Origin: Chloroflexota bacterium
GTDB lineage: Bacteria; Chloroflexota; Dehalococcoidia; DSTF01; RBG-16-68-14
Assembly: GCA_003228685.1 (NCBI GenBank)
Contig: QIFC01000003.1
Span: 1 to 52,362, forward strand
Direction: 5' to 3'
DNA length: 52,362 bases
The position numbers and the translations under genes were made by a program. This document shows, piece by piece, positions 26,151 through 34,607 of this stretch. The first letter of the stretch is position 1; every line of letters starts with the position of its first letter. The notes beneath the pieces are model-generated. The model did no database searches. It saw nothing but the letters and a program-made list of their open reading frames with translations, and had not been told where the DNA came from.

Positions 26151-27623
26151 ATGGACGAAGCGTTTGACGCTATCGTGGTGGGCGCGGGGTTTGGTGGCTC
26201 AGCCTGCGCCGCGCTGCTGTCCAAACGGGGTCTGAAGACCCTGCTTCTAGAGAAGAACGCCGTCGCCGGCGGCAAGGCGATGACGATGTCGAAAGAGGGT
26301 TTTAGCTACGAGTTCTGGCCGGTCGTCGGCGGCCCCAGCCTCCACTCTCAGTTCCATGCCGTCCTGAAGGAGCTGGACATGGAGGACGAAGTCGAGTTGC
26401 TCACTCCGCCCGGGATCGGCGCGCTGCTCTACGGAGGAAGCGCGGGCCACTACGAGATGCCACCGAGCCGCACGGAAGATCAGGAGGAAGAAGGAGCACT
26501 CGCACTCGTCAAACAGCTGGGCCTCACGGCTGAGGAGCTGCCGCAGGCAGGCCGCTTGTTCGCCGACATGACCTCCATGCCAATGGAAGAGATCGAGAAG
26601 CTGGATGACGTCACGCTCACTGAGTTCCTGTCGCGTTACGAGGTGCCGCAGTCCGTCTATAGCTACTTCGGCATGTGGTCCAACATCATCTTCGTTGTGC
26701 CGATCGACCTGCTGGCCGCATCCGAGGCGATCCGGACGCATCAGGACTTCGCGAAGGGTGGGGCCATGCGCTACAGCAGCGGCGGCTATGGCCGCGTGGC
26801 CGAGGTGTTCGCCAAGGCGGTAGAACGATACGGCGGGCGTGTCATCACGAGGGCCCGCGTGGAGCGCATCATGGTGGAGGAGAGCGCCGCGAGCGGCGTC
26901 GTCACGGAGCAGGGCACCTTCCGCGCGCCGATCGTGATCAGCAACGCGGGCCTTCAGCCTACGGTGCTTCGGCTGGTAGGCGAGCAGCACTTCGACAAGG
27001 CATATGTAAGCTACGTCAAGGGGCTGATCCCCTCTTGGGGCATCATGGGCCTCCGGTACTTCCTGAGCCGCCCTGTCTTCGACCGCGGAGCCTACATCGC
27101 CTTCGCCGACGGCAGTTACATGGACACCGAGCGCTTCCTCAAGGCAAAGGCCGGCGAGATGCCTGAGGATGTGGTCACGTTCGTTGTGGTCCCCTCCGTC
27201 TACGACGACACGCTTGCGCCTGAAGGCAAACAGTGCGCGCTGGTGGGGACGATCTGCTCGCCCGACCCCGACGCGCCCGACGCGGAGATGTGGTGGGGCA
27301 AGCTGGAGGAGATGGTCGACAAGCTCTGGCCGGAGGTAGCGGAGTGCACTGAGTCTAAGGAGCGCTACAGCTCCTACCATGTGTCGACGTTGACCAGGGA
27401 CCACGTACTTCCGGGCCAAGGGGGCGAGTGCATCGGCCTGGCCCAGATCGTGGGCCAGTGCGGCAGCGATAAGCCATCGGCTCGATCGCCGATCCGGGGG
27501 CTCTTCTACGTGGGCTGCGACGCCGGTGGTCACGGCTGCGGTACGCACCAGGCTGTCGACTCGGGAGTGAACGTAGCCGCGCTGGTGGAGAGAGAACACC
27601 TGACTCGCGCCTCGATGGTCTAA
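26151..27623 (+). CDS. FAD-dependent oxidoreductase, phytoene-desaturase-like (COG1233)
   Basis: 490-aa flavoprotein with N-terminal dinucleotide motif AIVVGAGFGGSACAALLSKR and GLKTLLLEKNAVAGGKAMTM. FRAPIVISNAGLQPTVLRLV and the C-terminal RSPIRGLFYVGCDAGGHGCG are typical of the carotenoid-desaturase/retinol-saturase group. ATG 26151 has GAAAGGA upstream and follows the ADC-like gene by 14 nt. A degenerate copy of its own 5' region, from GAGFGGSACA onward, lies just after its stop (27625-27672), evidence of a former tandem duplication. Confidence 0.85.
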   Translation: MDEAFDAIVVGAGFGGSACAALLSKRGLKTLLLEKNAVAGGKAMTMSKEGFSYEFWPVVGGPSLHSQFHAVLKELDMEDEVELLTPPGIGALLYGGSAGHYEMPPSRTEDQEEEGALALVKQLGLTAEELPQAGRLFADMTSMPMEEIEKLDDVTLTEFLSRYEVPQSVYSYFGMWSNIIFVVPIDLLAASEAIRTHQDFAKGGAMRYSSGGYGRVAEVFAKAVERYGGRVITRARVERIMVEESAASGVVTEQGTFRAPIVISNAGLQPTVLRLVGEQHFDKAYVSYVKGLIPSWGIMGLRYFLSRPVFDRGAYIAFADGSYMDTERFLKAKAGEMPEDVVTFVVVPSVYDDTLAPEGKQCALVGTICSPDPDAPDAEMWWGKLEEMVDKLWPEVAECTESKERYSSYHVSTLTRDHVLPGQGGECIGLAQIVGQCGSDKPSARSPIRGLFYVGCDAGGHGCGTHQAVDSGVNVAALVEREHLTRASMV

Positions 27624-27624
27624 C

Positions 27625-27672
27625 GGGGCGAGGCTTGGTGGCTCAGCCTGCGCCACCTGACGGAACGGGGTA
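27625..27672 (+). pseudogene. remnant of a duplicated FAD-oxidoreductase 5' end
   Basis: Bases 27635-27654 are identical to 26191-26210 (20 nt), with further similarity on both sides, including AACGGGG. A frame through it reads LGGSACAT then stops. It starts directly after the intact gene's stop codon. Confidence 0.8.
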
Positions 27673-27738
27673 TTGACCTAAGCAGCCGAAACGCTGATCG
27701 TTAGCCATACGAGGAGCAGATCTTAGAGGAGAGGGCAG

Positions 27739-28056
27739 ATGGCCGGCGAACTTCCACAGCCGTACCAGGACTTCACCAAGCAGTATCCGGATATCGCCGA
27801 AGCATACGAGGCGCTCGGGTCAGCCACACACGATGCGGGGCCGCTCGATGACCGCACACGGCGGCTCATCAAGCTCGCGATCGCGGTGGGCGGGAGACTG
27901 GAGGGCGCGGTTCGGGCGCAAGCACGTCAGGCGAGGGCGATGGGTATTTCCGATGCCGAGCTTGACCATGTCGTACTGCTCGCGCTGACTACGATCGGTT
28001 TGCCTTCAACGGTGGCCGCACGCAGTTGGATTCGCGACGCGCTCACCGAGTCGTAG
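27739..28056 (+). CDS. carboxymuconolactone decarboxylase (CMD)-family protein
   Basis: 105-aa helical CMD-fold protein. DDRTRRLIKLAIAVGGRLEG and LDHVVLLALTTIGLPSTVAA are the family signature. It has no CxxC pair and no cysteine at all, so it is not an AhpD-type peroxidase partner. A strong ribosome binding site (GAGGAGAGGG) precedes ATG 27739. Together with ADC-like, FAD oxidoreductase and the zinc-ribbon gene it forms a same-strand cluster. Confidence 0.82.
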   Translation: MAGELPQPYQDFTKQYPDIAEAYEALGSATHDAGPLDDRTRRLIKLAIAVGGRLEGAVRAQARQARAMGISDAELDHVVLLALTTIGLPSTVAARSWIRDALTES

Positions 28057-28097
28057 GAACGGGCGCGTGACGAGAGACTTGAGAAAGGAGGCAGGGT

Positions 28098-28346
28098 ATG
28101 AATAGTGACGACGAAGAGACCAACCAGCCACAGGATCTACCGCTCGTCGACCGGATCGAGCAGTTCGAGCGTTTCATGCACGAGTGTCAGGCCTGCCAGC
28201 AAGATGTGGCTCCGAACTGGCAGTTCTGCGCCCATTGCGGCACACGCCGGTCCACCGCCTGCCCGAAGTGCCAACAGCCGCTGCCTCCCGCGGGTGCTCC
28301 ATCGTGCGCGCATTGCGGTTTCACGATTCCCCAACTAGACCGCTGA
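28098..28346 (+). CDS. double zinc-ribbon protein
   Basis: 82-aa protein with an acidic N-terminal third and two zinc ribbons: CQACQQD with CAHCGTR, then CPKCQQP with CAHCGFT. Such proteins often serve as small adaptor or nucleic-acid/protein-binding factors. AAAGGAGG before ATG 28098 supports a real gene. Function unknown. Confidence 0.75.
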   Translation: MNSDDEETNQPQDLPLVDRIEQFERFMHECQACQQDVAPNWQFCAHCGTRRSTACPKCQQPLPPAGAPSCAHCGFTIPQLDR

Positions 28347-28415
28347 CATGTCCGGCGGGCCGCTTCGCCCTCAGCCGCCGGTAGCTGCTGCGCCCGCTTT
28401 GACTGTTGGATTGAG

Positions 28416-29090
28416 CTAGAGGTCTTTGCGACGCGCCAGCTCTTCCAGCACAAACGGGTTCGTCTGCCGCTCCCGCCCAATGCTGGTCTCCTGCATGTGG
28501 CCCGGCAGGACAACCGTATCGTCGGGCAGCGCCATCAGCTTGTCGACGATGCTCGCCATCTCCTGCTCGAAGTTCCCGCCGGGCAGGTCCGTCCGCCCAA
28601 TGGAGCCCTGGAAGAGCGTGTCGCCGCTGAACAGCATGCCTTCGGTGTAGAAGCTCAGGCTGCCCTGCGTGTGGCCCGGCGTGTGCATCACCTGCAACTT
28701 CAGACCGTCGACCTCCACCACGTCTCCGTCGGCCAGCGTCTGGTCGGGGTCCGGCGGCGGCAGGGCCTCCTTGCCGGTGAAGCGGGCGGCCATCGCGCCG
28801 GCGGCCCGCGCACCTTCTATTTCGCTCGGGTGCATGAGGAACTGCGCGCCGGTGGCCGCCTGCACATCGCGCACGCCGAGAATGTGGTCGACGTGCGAGT
28901 GCGAGTTGGCGATCAGCTTCACGTTCAGGCCCATCTCCTTCGCCATGTGGAGGATATCCTCCGCCTGGTCGCCCGGGTCGATCACGATGCCCTCTCGCGT
29001 GCGCCGCGAGCCGATCACCCAACAGTTCTCAGCGAACACGCCCACCACGATGCCCTTCACCATCAACTCGCTTACGTCTGGTTCCGTCAT
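28416..29090 (-). CDS. MBL-fold hydrolase, glyoxalase II-like
   Basis: 224-aa metallo-beta-lactamase-fold enzyme. The metal motif is SHSHVDHILGV (the usual THxHxDH with Ser first), followed by MHTPGHTQGSLSFYTEGMLF, SGDTLFQGSIGRTDLPGG and VVLPGHMQETSIGRE. FAENCWVIGSRRTREGIVID at the N-terminus is typical of thioester hydrolases of this group. An imperfect copy of its first eight codons, MTEPDVSE, lies 135 nt upstream, with two tandem repeat units between. Confidence 0.85.
   Translation of the reverse strand: MTEPDVSELMVKGIVVGVFAENCWVIGSRRTREGIVIDPGDQAEDILHMAKEMGLNVKLIANSHSHVDHILGVRDVQAATGAQFLMHPSEIEGARAAGAMAARFTGKEALPPPDPDQTLADGDVVEVDGLKLQVMHTPGHTQGSLSFYTEGMLFSGDTLFQGSIGRTDLPGGNFEQEMASIVDKLMALPDDTVVLPGHMQETSIGRERQTNPFVLEELARRKDL
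29068..29090 (-). repeat. duplicated 5' end, copy 1 (within the intact gene)
   Basis: First codons MTEPDVSE of the glyoxalase II-like gene. Paired with 29203-29225. Confidence 0.75.
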
Positions 29091-29100
29091 GATCCTTTAC

Positions 29101-29200
29101 TCCGGCTGCTGAATCGAAGATTCAGCCAAGGCGAACCGCAGGTTCGGCCACTCCGGCTGCTGAATCGAAGATTCAGCCAAGGCGAACCGCAGGTTCGGCC
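29101..29200. repeat. two tandem palindromic units inserted at the MBL gene start
   Basis: Two near-identical copies (29101-29149 and 29152-29200). Each contains the perfect palindrome GCTGAATCGAAGATTCAGC and a second arm pair CGAACCGCAGGTTCG. Further hairpins of the same style follow at 29250-29290 (CTGCCCTTCGGGCAG, CCGAATCGAAGATTCGG). Confidence 0.8.
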
Positions 29201-29202
29201 GT

Positions 29203-29225
29203 TCACTTACATCTGGTTCAGTCAT
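29203..29225 (-). repeat. duplicated 5' end, copy 2 (orphan gene start)
   Basis: Minus strand reads ATG then TEPDVSE and soon loses the frame. It differs from copy 1 by only a few bases, including synonymous changes, and flanks the repeat insertion like a target duplication. Confidence 0.75.
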
Positions 29226-29303
29226 AGCGGCTGCATGCTAGCAAATGGCTGCCCTTCGGGCAGGTTGGCTTAGCCGAATCGAAGATTCGGCGGCTCGCTC
29301 TGC

Positions 29304-29309
29304 TAAGCT
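29304..29309 (+). promoter_or_regulatory. -10 box TAAGCT, leaderless start
   Basis: Ends 7 nt before ATG 29317; no Shine-Dalgarno visible. Confidence 0.35.
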
Positions 29310-29316
29310 CTTCCTG

Positions 29317-29709
29317 ATGTCAAGGACGTTCACGCTCGAAGAAGCCACCGCGCAACTCCCGCGCCTCCGCGAGATCCTGATGGAGATGCGAAAGAAGAAG
29401 CCTCGCGTCGATCAACTCCGACAGGAGATCATGGCGATGACCCGGAAGGCGACGGGCAACGGCCACCTGGTTTCGCAGGACGTCCGCGACCGGCAAAAAG
29501 AGGCGCAAGAGCTGGTTGAGCGCTTGAACGAGCTGGGCGAGGCGATCAAGGAGATCGGTTGCGAACTCAAGGGCGTGGAGGAGGGGCTCATCGACTTCCC
29601 GTCCGAGCGCGAGGGCCGCACGGTGTACCTCTGCTGGAAGCTCGGTGAGGACGCGATCTCGCACTGGCACGAGCTGGACACCGGCTTCGGAGGGCGGCAG
29701 CCGTTGTAA
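29317..29709 (+). CDS. DUF2203 family protein
   Basis: 130-aa protein of the DUF2203 family. SRTFTLEEATAQLPRLREIL opens a helical hairpin rich in charged residues; the family hallmark GLIDFPSEREGRTVYLCWKL follows, and the C-terminus has ISHWHELDTGFGGRQPL. Function unknown; relatives occur widely in Chloroflexota, cyanobacteria and actinobacteria. ATG 29317 is chosen because it begins the conserved block and is preceded by a -10 box. Confidence 0.85.
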   Translation: MSRTFTLEEATAQLPRLREILMEMRKKKPRVDQLRQEIMAMTRKATGNGHLVSQDVRDRQKEAQELVERLNELGEAIKEIGCELKGVEEGLIDFPSEREGRTVYLCWKLGEDAISHWHELDTGFGGRQPL

Positions 29710-29737
29710 TGAAGCCAGCCTGGCTTGCGAGTTAGGC

Positions 29738-32092
29738 TTAGGCGCGCCCGCGCAGCACGACGACGCCCATGGCCGCGACGGCCACAAGGTAGCTGAGGCA
29801 ACCGGCCCAAAACGCCATCGAAATGCCCCACCCCATCGAGACGGACACCGCCAGCACAGACGCGCTCACGGAGGTGGCGCCGTTGATGCCCCAGAAGAAC
29901 GCCGTCGGCGCGTTCGGCTTTAGCGAGGCGACGTTCATGCCGAGCGGGAACGGCACGCCCATCACCAGCCCCATCGGCGCAAGCAGGCCGACAGCCGCCG
30001 CGATGCGCACGGGCGTCGTCTCCGCGTCGAACAGGTCGATCACGCCCGGCGTCGCGAACCCTAACGTCACAACGACGACCAGCAGCGCGAGGATGGGCCA
30101 CATGATCGCCCACGACACGCCGGGGTTCGCCTTCACCGCGGCAAAACGCTCCGTCGCCAGACTGCCGATGCCGCTGAACAGCAGCAGCGAGAACAGCACC
30201 ACTGAGAGCGCGTACGTCGGATGGCCCAGGAAGATGGTGAGGCGCTGCATCTGCGCGATCTCCAGCAGGAGGAACCCCAACCCGATCGCCTCGAAGAAGA
30301 CCACCAGCGGGAACGTCCCGGCGATAGCGCGTCGGCTCGTTGTCAGTACCAGCGGCAGGACGATGAACAGCGCCGTGAGCGCCAGCACGGCGACCGTGAG
30401 ACTGGCCAGCACCAAGACGGGACGCGCTAGATAGTCGTTGAATCCGCCGTAGAGCGAACGGTCGAAGAGGTCGCTGAAGCCGATCATTTGGAAGAAGAAC
30501 GGCTTGTCATCCGTTGGCGCCGAGATGTCGCCGGGGAACCCCAGTTCCAGCGACCCTGGGTCGTCGCTCTCCGCGATCAGCGCGAACAGCGGATCGTCCG
30601 GCTCCTCGTTGGGCGCCAGGATTAGCTCGAAGTCCTGCGCTTCGCCCGCCTGACGGGCCAGGGCGATGTCGCTCGCGGAGAACGGCTGCGCGCTGACAAG
30701 AATCGTCGTCTGCGCGATGTCCGGCAGACTCTCAGCGCTGCGCGCCAGGATGATGTGTTCGCGCGGCTCTTCGATGCCCGCGCTGCGCAGCGCCACGGTC
30801 GCGAGCGACGTCAGCCGGTACGCCTCCATGGGACGCGGCACGAAGTACCAGCGCGTCACGCTCAGCACGCCGCCCTCGGTCAGGTGATCGAGGAAGCTCT
30901 CCCAGGCCTCAACCGTGTAGAGCGAGTTCTCGGTCAGCGCGAACGCGCCCGCCGCCGTCGCGGCCCAAGTATCGGTGAACCGGATCTGAATGATGTCGAA
31001 GCGATCGTCGGAGCGGGCGACGTAGCTCCGCGCTTCGTCGTTGACGAACGTCACGTTGGGCTCCCGATCGAGATGGCCTGTGTAATCGCCGTAGCGGCCA
31101 TTGAGCGTGTCGAGCATCGCGCCGTTCATCTCAACCGCGGTGATTTCACGCTGCTGAAAGTGGAGTGCCGAGAGCACGTCCCATCCGCCTCCGACGCCCA
31201 TGATCAGCACGCTCGCGTCATCGCGGAGGAAGTGGACCAGGTTCACCACCTGCTCTTCCATGTAGGCGAGGCTAGCCGGGTCTCCCTCGTAGGCCGTCAG
31301 CGACGCGCCGGCCGTGGCGTCGATCGTGAGCCCCAGTTGGCCGATCGTTTCGCCGGGATACTCCGGTCCCAGTGGGTAGCGCACGTCGGGGTCGCCCACC
31401 ACGCGAATGCGGGAAAGGCGTTCCACGTCTCGTAGAGCGGCACGTCCTCTTCGTTGCCGCCAGTGCGGCGGCGCCCGCGACGGCGAAGCCTCGCCAGCCG
31501 ATCTCGCGGTAGGCGAACAGCGCCGCGCCTACCGCCGCGATCGCGGCTACGGCGATCACGGCCGATGGCCCGTCCTTCAGGAGGCCGAGCAGCCAGATCA
31601 GCGTGATCGTCCCCAGCGCGGCCCCGATCAGGTCGACGGCGTACAGCCTGCTGACCTGCCCGGGAAATCGCGTGAGCGCCAGGCAGACGGTAATCCCGCT
31701 GAAGACGAACGGGGTCGAGATGACCAGGTACGTCACGGCAACCTGGAGAATGCTGGTCAAAGACCAGGCCGGGTCGAACGGGATTTGCAACTGCAGAACG
31801 AAGCTGCCGACAATCGTCAGACTGAACAGCAGCGCGCTGTAGAAGAGATGGCGGTTTGTCAGCTCTTTGGGAAATCGGTCCGGCAGCAGGTGCACGAGCA
31901 GGGCGCCCGCCGTCATGCCGAACAGGGCGACGGACACCGCCACGAACGCGAAGTGATACCACATGGTCACACTGAAGATCCGCGTCAGCAGGTCTCATAC
32001 GTGAGCGTGCTCAGGGTCGTGAAGAACAAGCCCCCGTAGACGCCTGGGCCAGCCCAGGACTGCCCTACCCCCGCTCCTTGCGTCGCGCGCAT
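29738..32092 (-). pseudogene. membrane spermidine-synthase-like protein broken by three frameshifts
   Basis: Large polytopic protein with an N-terminal helical block, a central Rossmann methyltransferase-like spermidine-synthase domain (ASVLIMGVGGGWDVLSALHF, ITAVEMNGAMLDTL) and a C-terminal helical block (EAIGLGFLLLEIAQMQRLTI). Three single-base losses break the frame: near 31987-31990 (between LTYETC and LTRIFSV), near 31454-31462 (before NEEDVPLYETWNAF) and near 31413-31419 (before SRIRVVGDP). Restored, the protein is about 785 aa. ATG 32092 has a TAGCAT -10 box 7 nt upstream. It is either a true pseudogene or an assembly with clustered deletions. Substrate unknown; polyamine synthesis is not implied. 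Confidence 0.8.
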
Positions 32093-32099
32093 TCTGGCA

Positions 32100-32105
32100 A
32101 TGCTA
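32100..32105 (-). promoter_or_regulatory. -10 box TAGCAT for the frameshifted membrane gene
   Basis: Minus strand, ends 7 nt before ATG 32092; supports that start. Confidence 0.4.
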
Positions 32106-32107
32106 GC

Positions 32108-32125
32108 CTCAGCTTCGAAGCTGAG
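32108..32125. repeat. 18-bp perfect palindrome
   Basis: CTCAGCTTCGAAGCTGAG. It lies in the divergent spacer between the frameshifted gene and yjbQ, adjacent to the minus-strand -10 box; similar in style to the other short hairpin repeats. Confidence 0.6.
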
Positions 32126-32258
32126 TCAATGTGAGCGATCAGCCAGGTTGCAGCCAGCGCTCCCCGCTTGTAAGCTCCGAAGTAAGGGGGGAACGTGGTA
32201 CACTGGCGAAGCCAGCAGGGATGCTGCCAGTGTTGAGCTAGAGGAGTCCAGAGCAGCT

Positions 32259-32774
32259 ATGGAACAAACCCTCACCGACACGCGGATTCAACGCAATGGC
32301 GTCATCGCTGCGGCAGGTTCTGAACCTGTCGTTGTTTGCGAGACGCTGACCACCACGACGACGACCGCGCCAGAGTTCATCGACATCACAGACGAAGTGC
32401 AGAGCATCGTGGCCACATCTGGCGCCAAATTCGGCCAGGTCACGATCTTTTCCACACATACGACTGCCGCAATCAAGGTCAACGAGCACGAGCCGTTGCT
32501 CCTGCTTGACATGGCCCGCGTACTCCAAGAGATCGCTCCCGTCGACGCCGCCTACGAACATAACGACTTCACAAAGCGGACGGTGAACATGGAAGAGGGC
32601 GAGTGCATGAACGGGCACGCCCACTGCCAGAACCTATTCCTTCCCACGAGCGAGACGCTCCCCATCATCGATGGTCGGATCCCGATCGGCAAGTGGCAGC
32701 GCATCTTCCTGATCGAACTGGACCGCGCCCGGGAACGTCGCGTGCTCGTGAACGTCGTCGGCGTTAAGGAGTAA
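32259..32774 (+). CDS. YjbQ/UPF0047 family protein (secondary thiamine-phosphate synthase type)
   Basis: 171-aa protein of the UPF0047/YjbQ family. Signature: FIDITDEVQSIV, QVTIFSTHTTAAIKVNEHEP, then NMEEGECMNGHAHCQNLFLP with the His/Cys cluster, and IPIGKWQRIFLIELDRARER. Some homologues rescue thiamine-phosphate synthase mutants at high level, but the physiological role is not established. ATG 32259 begins the conserved domain; the open frame upstream is low-complexity spacer. Monocistronic and divergent from the frameshifted membrane gene. Confidence 0.88.
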   Translation: MEQTLTDTRIQRNGVIAAAGSEPVVVCETLTTTTTTAPEFIDITDEVQSIVATSGAKFGQVTIFSTHTTAAIKVNEHEPLLLLDMARVLQEIAPVDAAYEHNDFTKRTVNMEEGECMNGHAHCQNLFLPTSETLPIIDGRIPIGKWQRIFLIELDRARERRVLVNVVGVKE

Positions 32775-32779
32775 GCCCG

Positions 32780-34489
32780 CTAGCCGGTCCGTCTCCTCCG
32801 CAAGACCACAGCTCCTCCAGACAGCAAGAGCAGTCCTAGCAGAGCGAGCGCTGTCGCGTAGATTCGCGCGCCGCCTCCATCCGTCAGGCTGAAGCGTGAC
32901 CCGCTGGTCGGAGCGAACGCCCCCACGATCGGCAGTTCGACATCCTGTAGCTCATCGAAGGGCACGAAGCCTGCCTGCCACACGGCCTGCAGCAGCACTT
33001 CATCTTCGATTCGAAGTGTGACGATGCGCCCCGGCGCGCCACAGCCGGGGCGGAGCGCGTCTGGGAAGACGTAGACGGTGTAGGTGTGAAACCCAAAGCT
33101 CTGAAAGAGGCGGGCTTCACCGCAGACCAAGGACCCAACGTAGACGACGGGCTGGGGACCCAGCCGCCCAACACCCTCAAACCACATAGGCACCGGTCCG
33201 GCGATCAGGTCCAACCGGCTTGATTGTCCAGATGCGAAGGTCACTTCGCCCACTGGGACATTGCCTACGGTGATTACGACGCTTTCACCTTCGCTCGCAC
33301 AGCCCGGTCGATCAGCCTCGCCGAGCACGTGCAGCATGTAAGACGACACGGCGGTGTAGGGGCGAAAGTCGACGTCTCCGCAGCTATTACCACCGACGAG
33401 AGCATCGATACGCGTACCGTCCGTGGCTGGTAAGCCATCTACAATAACTCTGCCGGTGACCACGTGGAGTTGCTGTCCTATCTTACGAACAAGTACAAGC
33501 GCTTCCTCTTCACGCGGTCCAATGTTCGTCCGTTGCGGTCTGTCAGTGGTGAATACCCAACCGAACCTGCTTTCGACGACAACACAACGGTACGTACGCG
33601 TGGGGAAGACGACCTGTCCTTGGCCATCTGTCACTCCTGACTGAGCTTCTTCGCCAGTGCCGAGCTTGCCACAGATGTCAGGGAGGTCCACCGTCCAGCC
33701 CGCCAAGCCGGGCTCCCCAGGATCGCGACGTCCATTGCCATTGAGGTCGTGGATAACCAAGACGGTCAACCGTCGGCTGAGTGTGTCAGCGCACGCAATG
33801 GAGCCGTTGGTCAAGGTCGGGTTGATGGGCTGCGGTCCACCGATTGTGGCATCCGCGAAGATGCGCGGGTTGAGAGTGAGGTCACTCACCCCACCCACCC
33901 CTCTGCATCGAAACGTCAGACTGGCTAGTTCCGTATCGCCCTCTAGACCCGGCCAGGCGCCCGAAAGACGCAGGACACGATTCGCGAAGTTCGCGTTACA
34001 GACACTTTCCGAATTCGGGCTGCATCTCACGACCGCCACGATAACCGGATCGTATTCAACATCGATTGTCCAGGCACCAAGGCCGGGAGTCGTGATACTG
34101 CGGGCTCTCAGGGAGACCGTGCGCTGTGAGGCCGCCACGTCACTTGATGAACCAATCGCGACCTCGCCGCTTGCCGGCGGAGGAAGTGGTTCTGGCGGTG
34201 TCGGGAAGGGTGTGCCAAGGGCATATATCTGCTGGATAAGCGCGGCATCGACGGTGTCGATCATTCCATCATTGTTGACGTCACCGGCGTCGCCACATGG
34301 GAGGGAGTCGCTCAGGCCCGCGTCAAGCCATAGTATGAACTCTGAGTCGCTCAGGTGAACGCGACCGCTGCAATCCACATCGCCTAGTAGTGGTGGGGGC
34401 ACCGTTGGCGTGGGCTCCTGAGCCTGAGTCGACGGCGCGAATGACAGGAGCATGGCCGCCGCGAGGGCTGCTATGAGTAGCCGTGACAT
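32780..34489 (-). CDS. surface protein with dockerin pair, cohesin-like and SdrD-B-like domains
   Basis: 569-aa secreted protein. Signal peptide about 1-23 ending TQAQ. Two dockerin-type Ca-binding repeats lie at about 36-94 (GDVDCSGRVHLSDSEFILWL; GDVNNDGMIDTVDAALIQQI). A cohesin/CBM-like beta domain spans about 108-232, and an SdrD-B-like domain begins at IHDLNGNGRRDPGEPGLAGW. Cys-containing repeats follow, then a C-terminal helix and RRRR tail (LALLGLLLLSGGAVVLRRRR), a membrane anchor. The residues TSGSRFSLTDG near the tail are encoded by a copy of the dispersed intergenic repeat (32883-32904). Ligand unknown. The Shine-Dalgarno AGAGGTG precedes ATG. Confidence 0.8.
   Translation of the reverse strand: MSRLLIAALAAAMLLSFAPSTQAQEPTPTVPPPLLGDVDCSGRVHLSDSEFILWLDAGLSDSLPCGDAGDVNNDGMIDTVDAALIQQIYALGTPFPTPPEPLPPPASGEVAIGSSSDVAASQRTVSLRARSITTPGLGAWTIDVEYDPVIVAVVRCSPNSESVCNANFANRVLRLSGAWPGLEGDTELASLTFRCRGVGGVSDLTLNPRIFADATIGGPQPINPTLTNGSIACADTLSRRLTVLVIHDLNGNGRRDPGEPGLAGWTVDLPDICGKLGTGEEAQSGVTDGQGQVVFPTRTYRCVVVESRFGWVFTTDRPQRTNIGPREEEALVLVRKIGQQLHVVTGRVIVDGLPATDGTRIDALVGGNSCGDVDFRPYTAVSSYMLHVLGEADRPGCASEGESVVITVGNVPVGEVTFASGQSSRLDLIAGPVPMWFEGVGRLGPQPVVYVGSLVCGEARLFQSFGFHTYTVYVFPDALRPGCGAPGRIVTLRIEDEVLLQAVWQAGFVPFDELQDVELPIVGAFAPTSGSRFSLTDGGGARIYATALALLGLLLLSGGAVVLRRRRTG
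32883..32904. repeat. dispersed palindromic repeat inside a coding region
   Basis: GTCAGGCTGAAGCGTGAC plus CCGC: the intergenic repeat family, one base from perfect, here read in frame as part of the C-terminal stalk of the dockerin protein. Confidence 0.75.
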
Positions 34490-34503
34490 GGTGACACCTC
34501 TTT

Positions 34504-34550
34504 CCGCCTCTTCCCCACTTGAAGGAACTAGAGGTTAACAGAAGAGGCGG
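34504..34550 (-). promoter_or_regulatory. long-range 9-bp inverted repeat in the 5' leader of the dockerin gene
   Basis: CCGCCTCTT (34504-34512) pairs with AAGAGGCGG (34542-34550), with a 29-nt loop. In the minus-strand mRNA it would form a hairpin directly before the Shine-Dalgarno, so it could control translation or act as an operator. Confidence 0.4.
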
Positions 34551-34607
34551 CTATGTGCTAGCTAGCCGGCTTTCGTGATGGCGAGGCTCAGCGCGCCACC
34601 TGAGTCC

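Noticed and set aside
26247..27656. 469-codon open frame on the minus strand opposite the FAD oxidoreductase
   Set aside because: The opposite strand has an intact FAD motif and Shine-Dalgarno; the antisense product shows no recognisable fold.
27739..28056. AhpD-type alkylhydroperoxidase
   Set aside because: It lacks the CxxC pair (no Cys at all), so only the CMD fold is claimed.
29101..29200. Possible CRISPR or attachment array
   Set aside because: Only two tandem units, spacers absent, and units are self-palindromic hairpins; no cas genes in the window.
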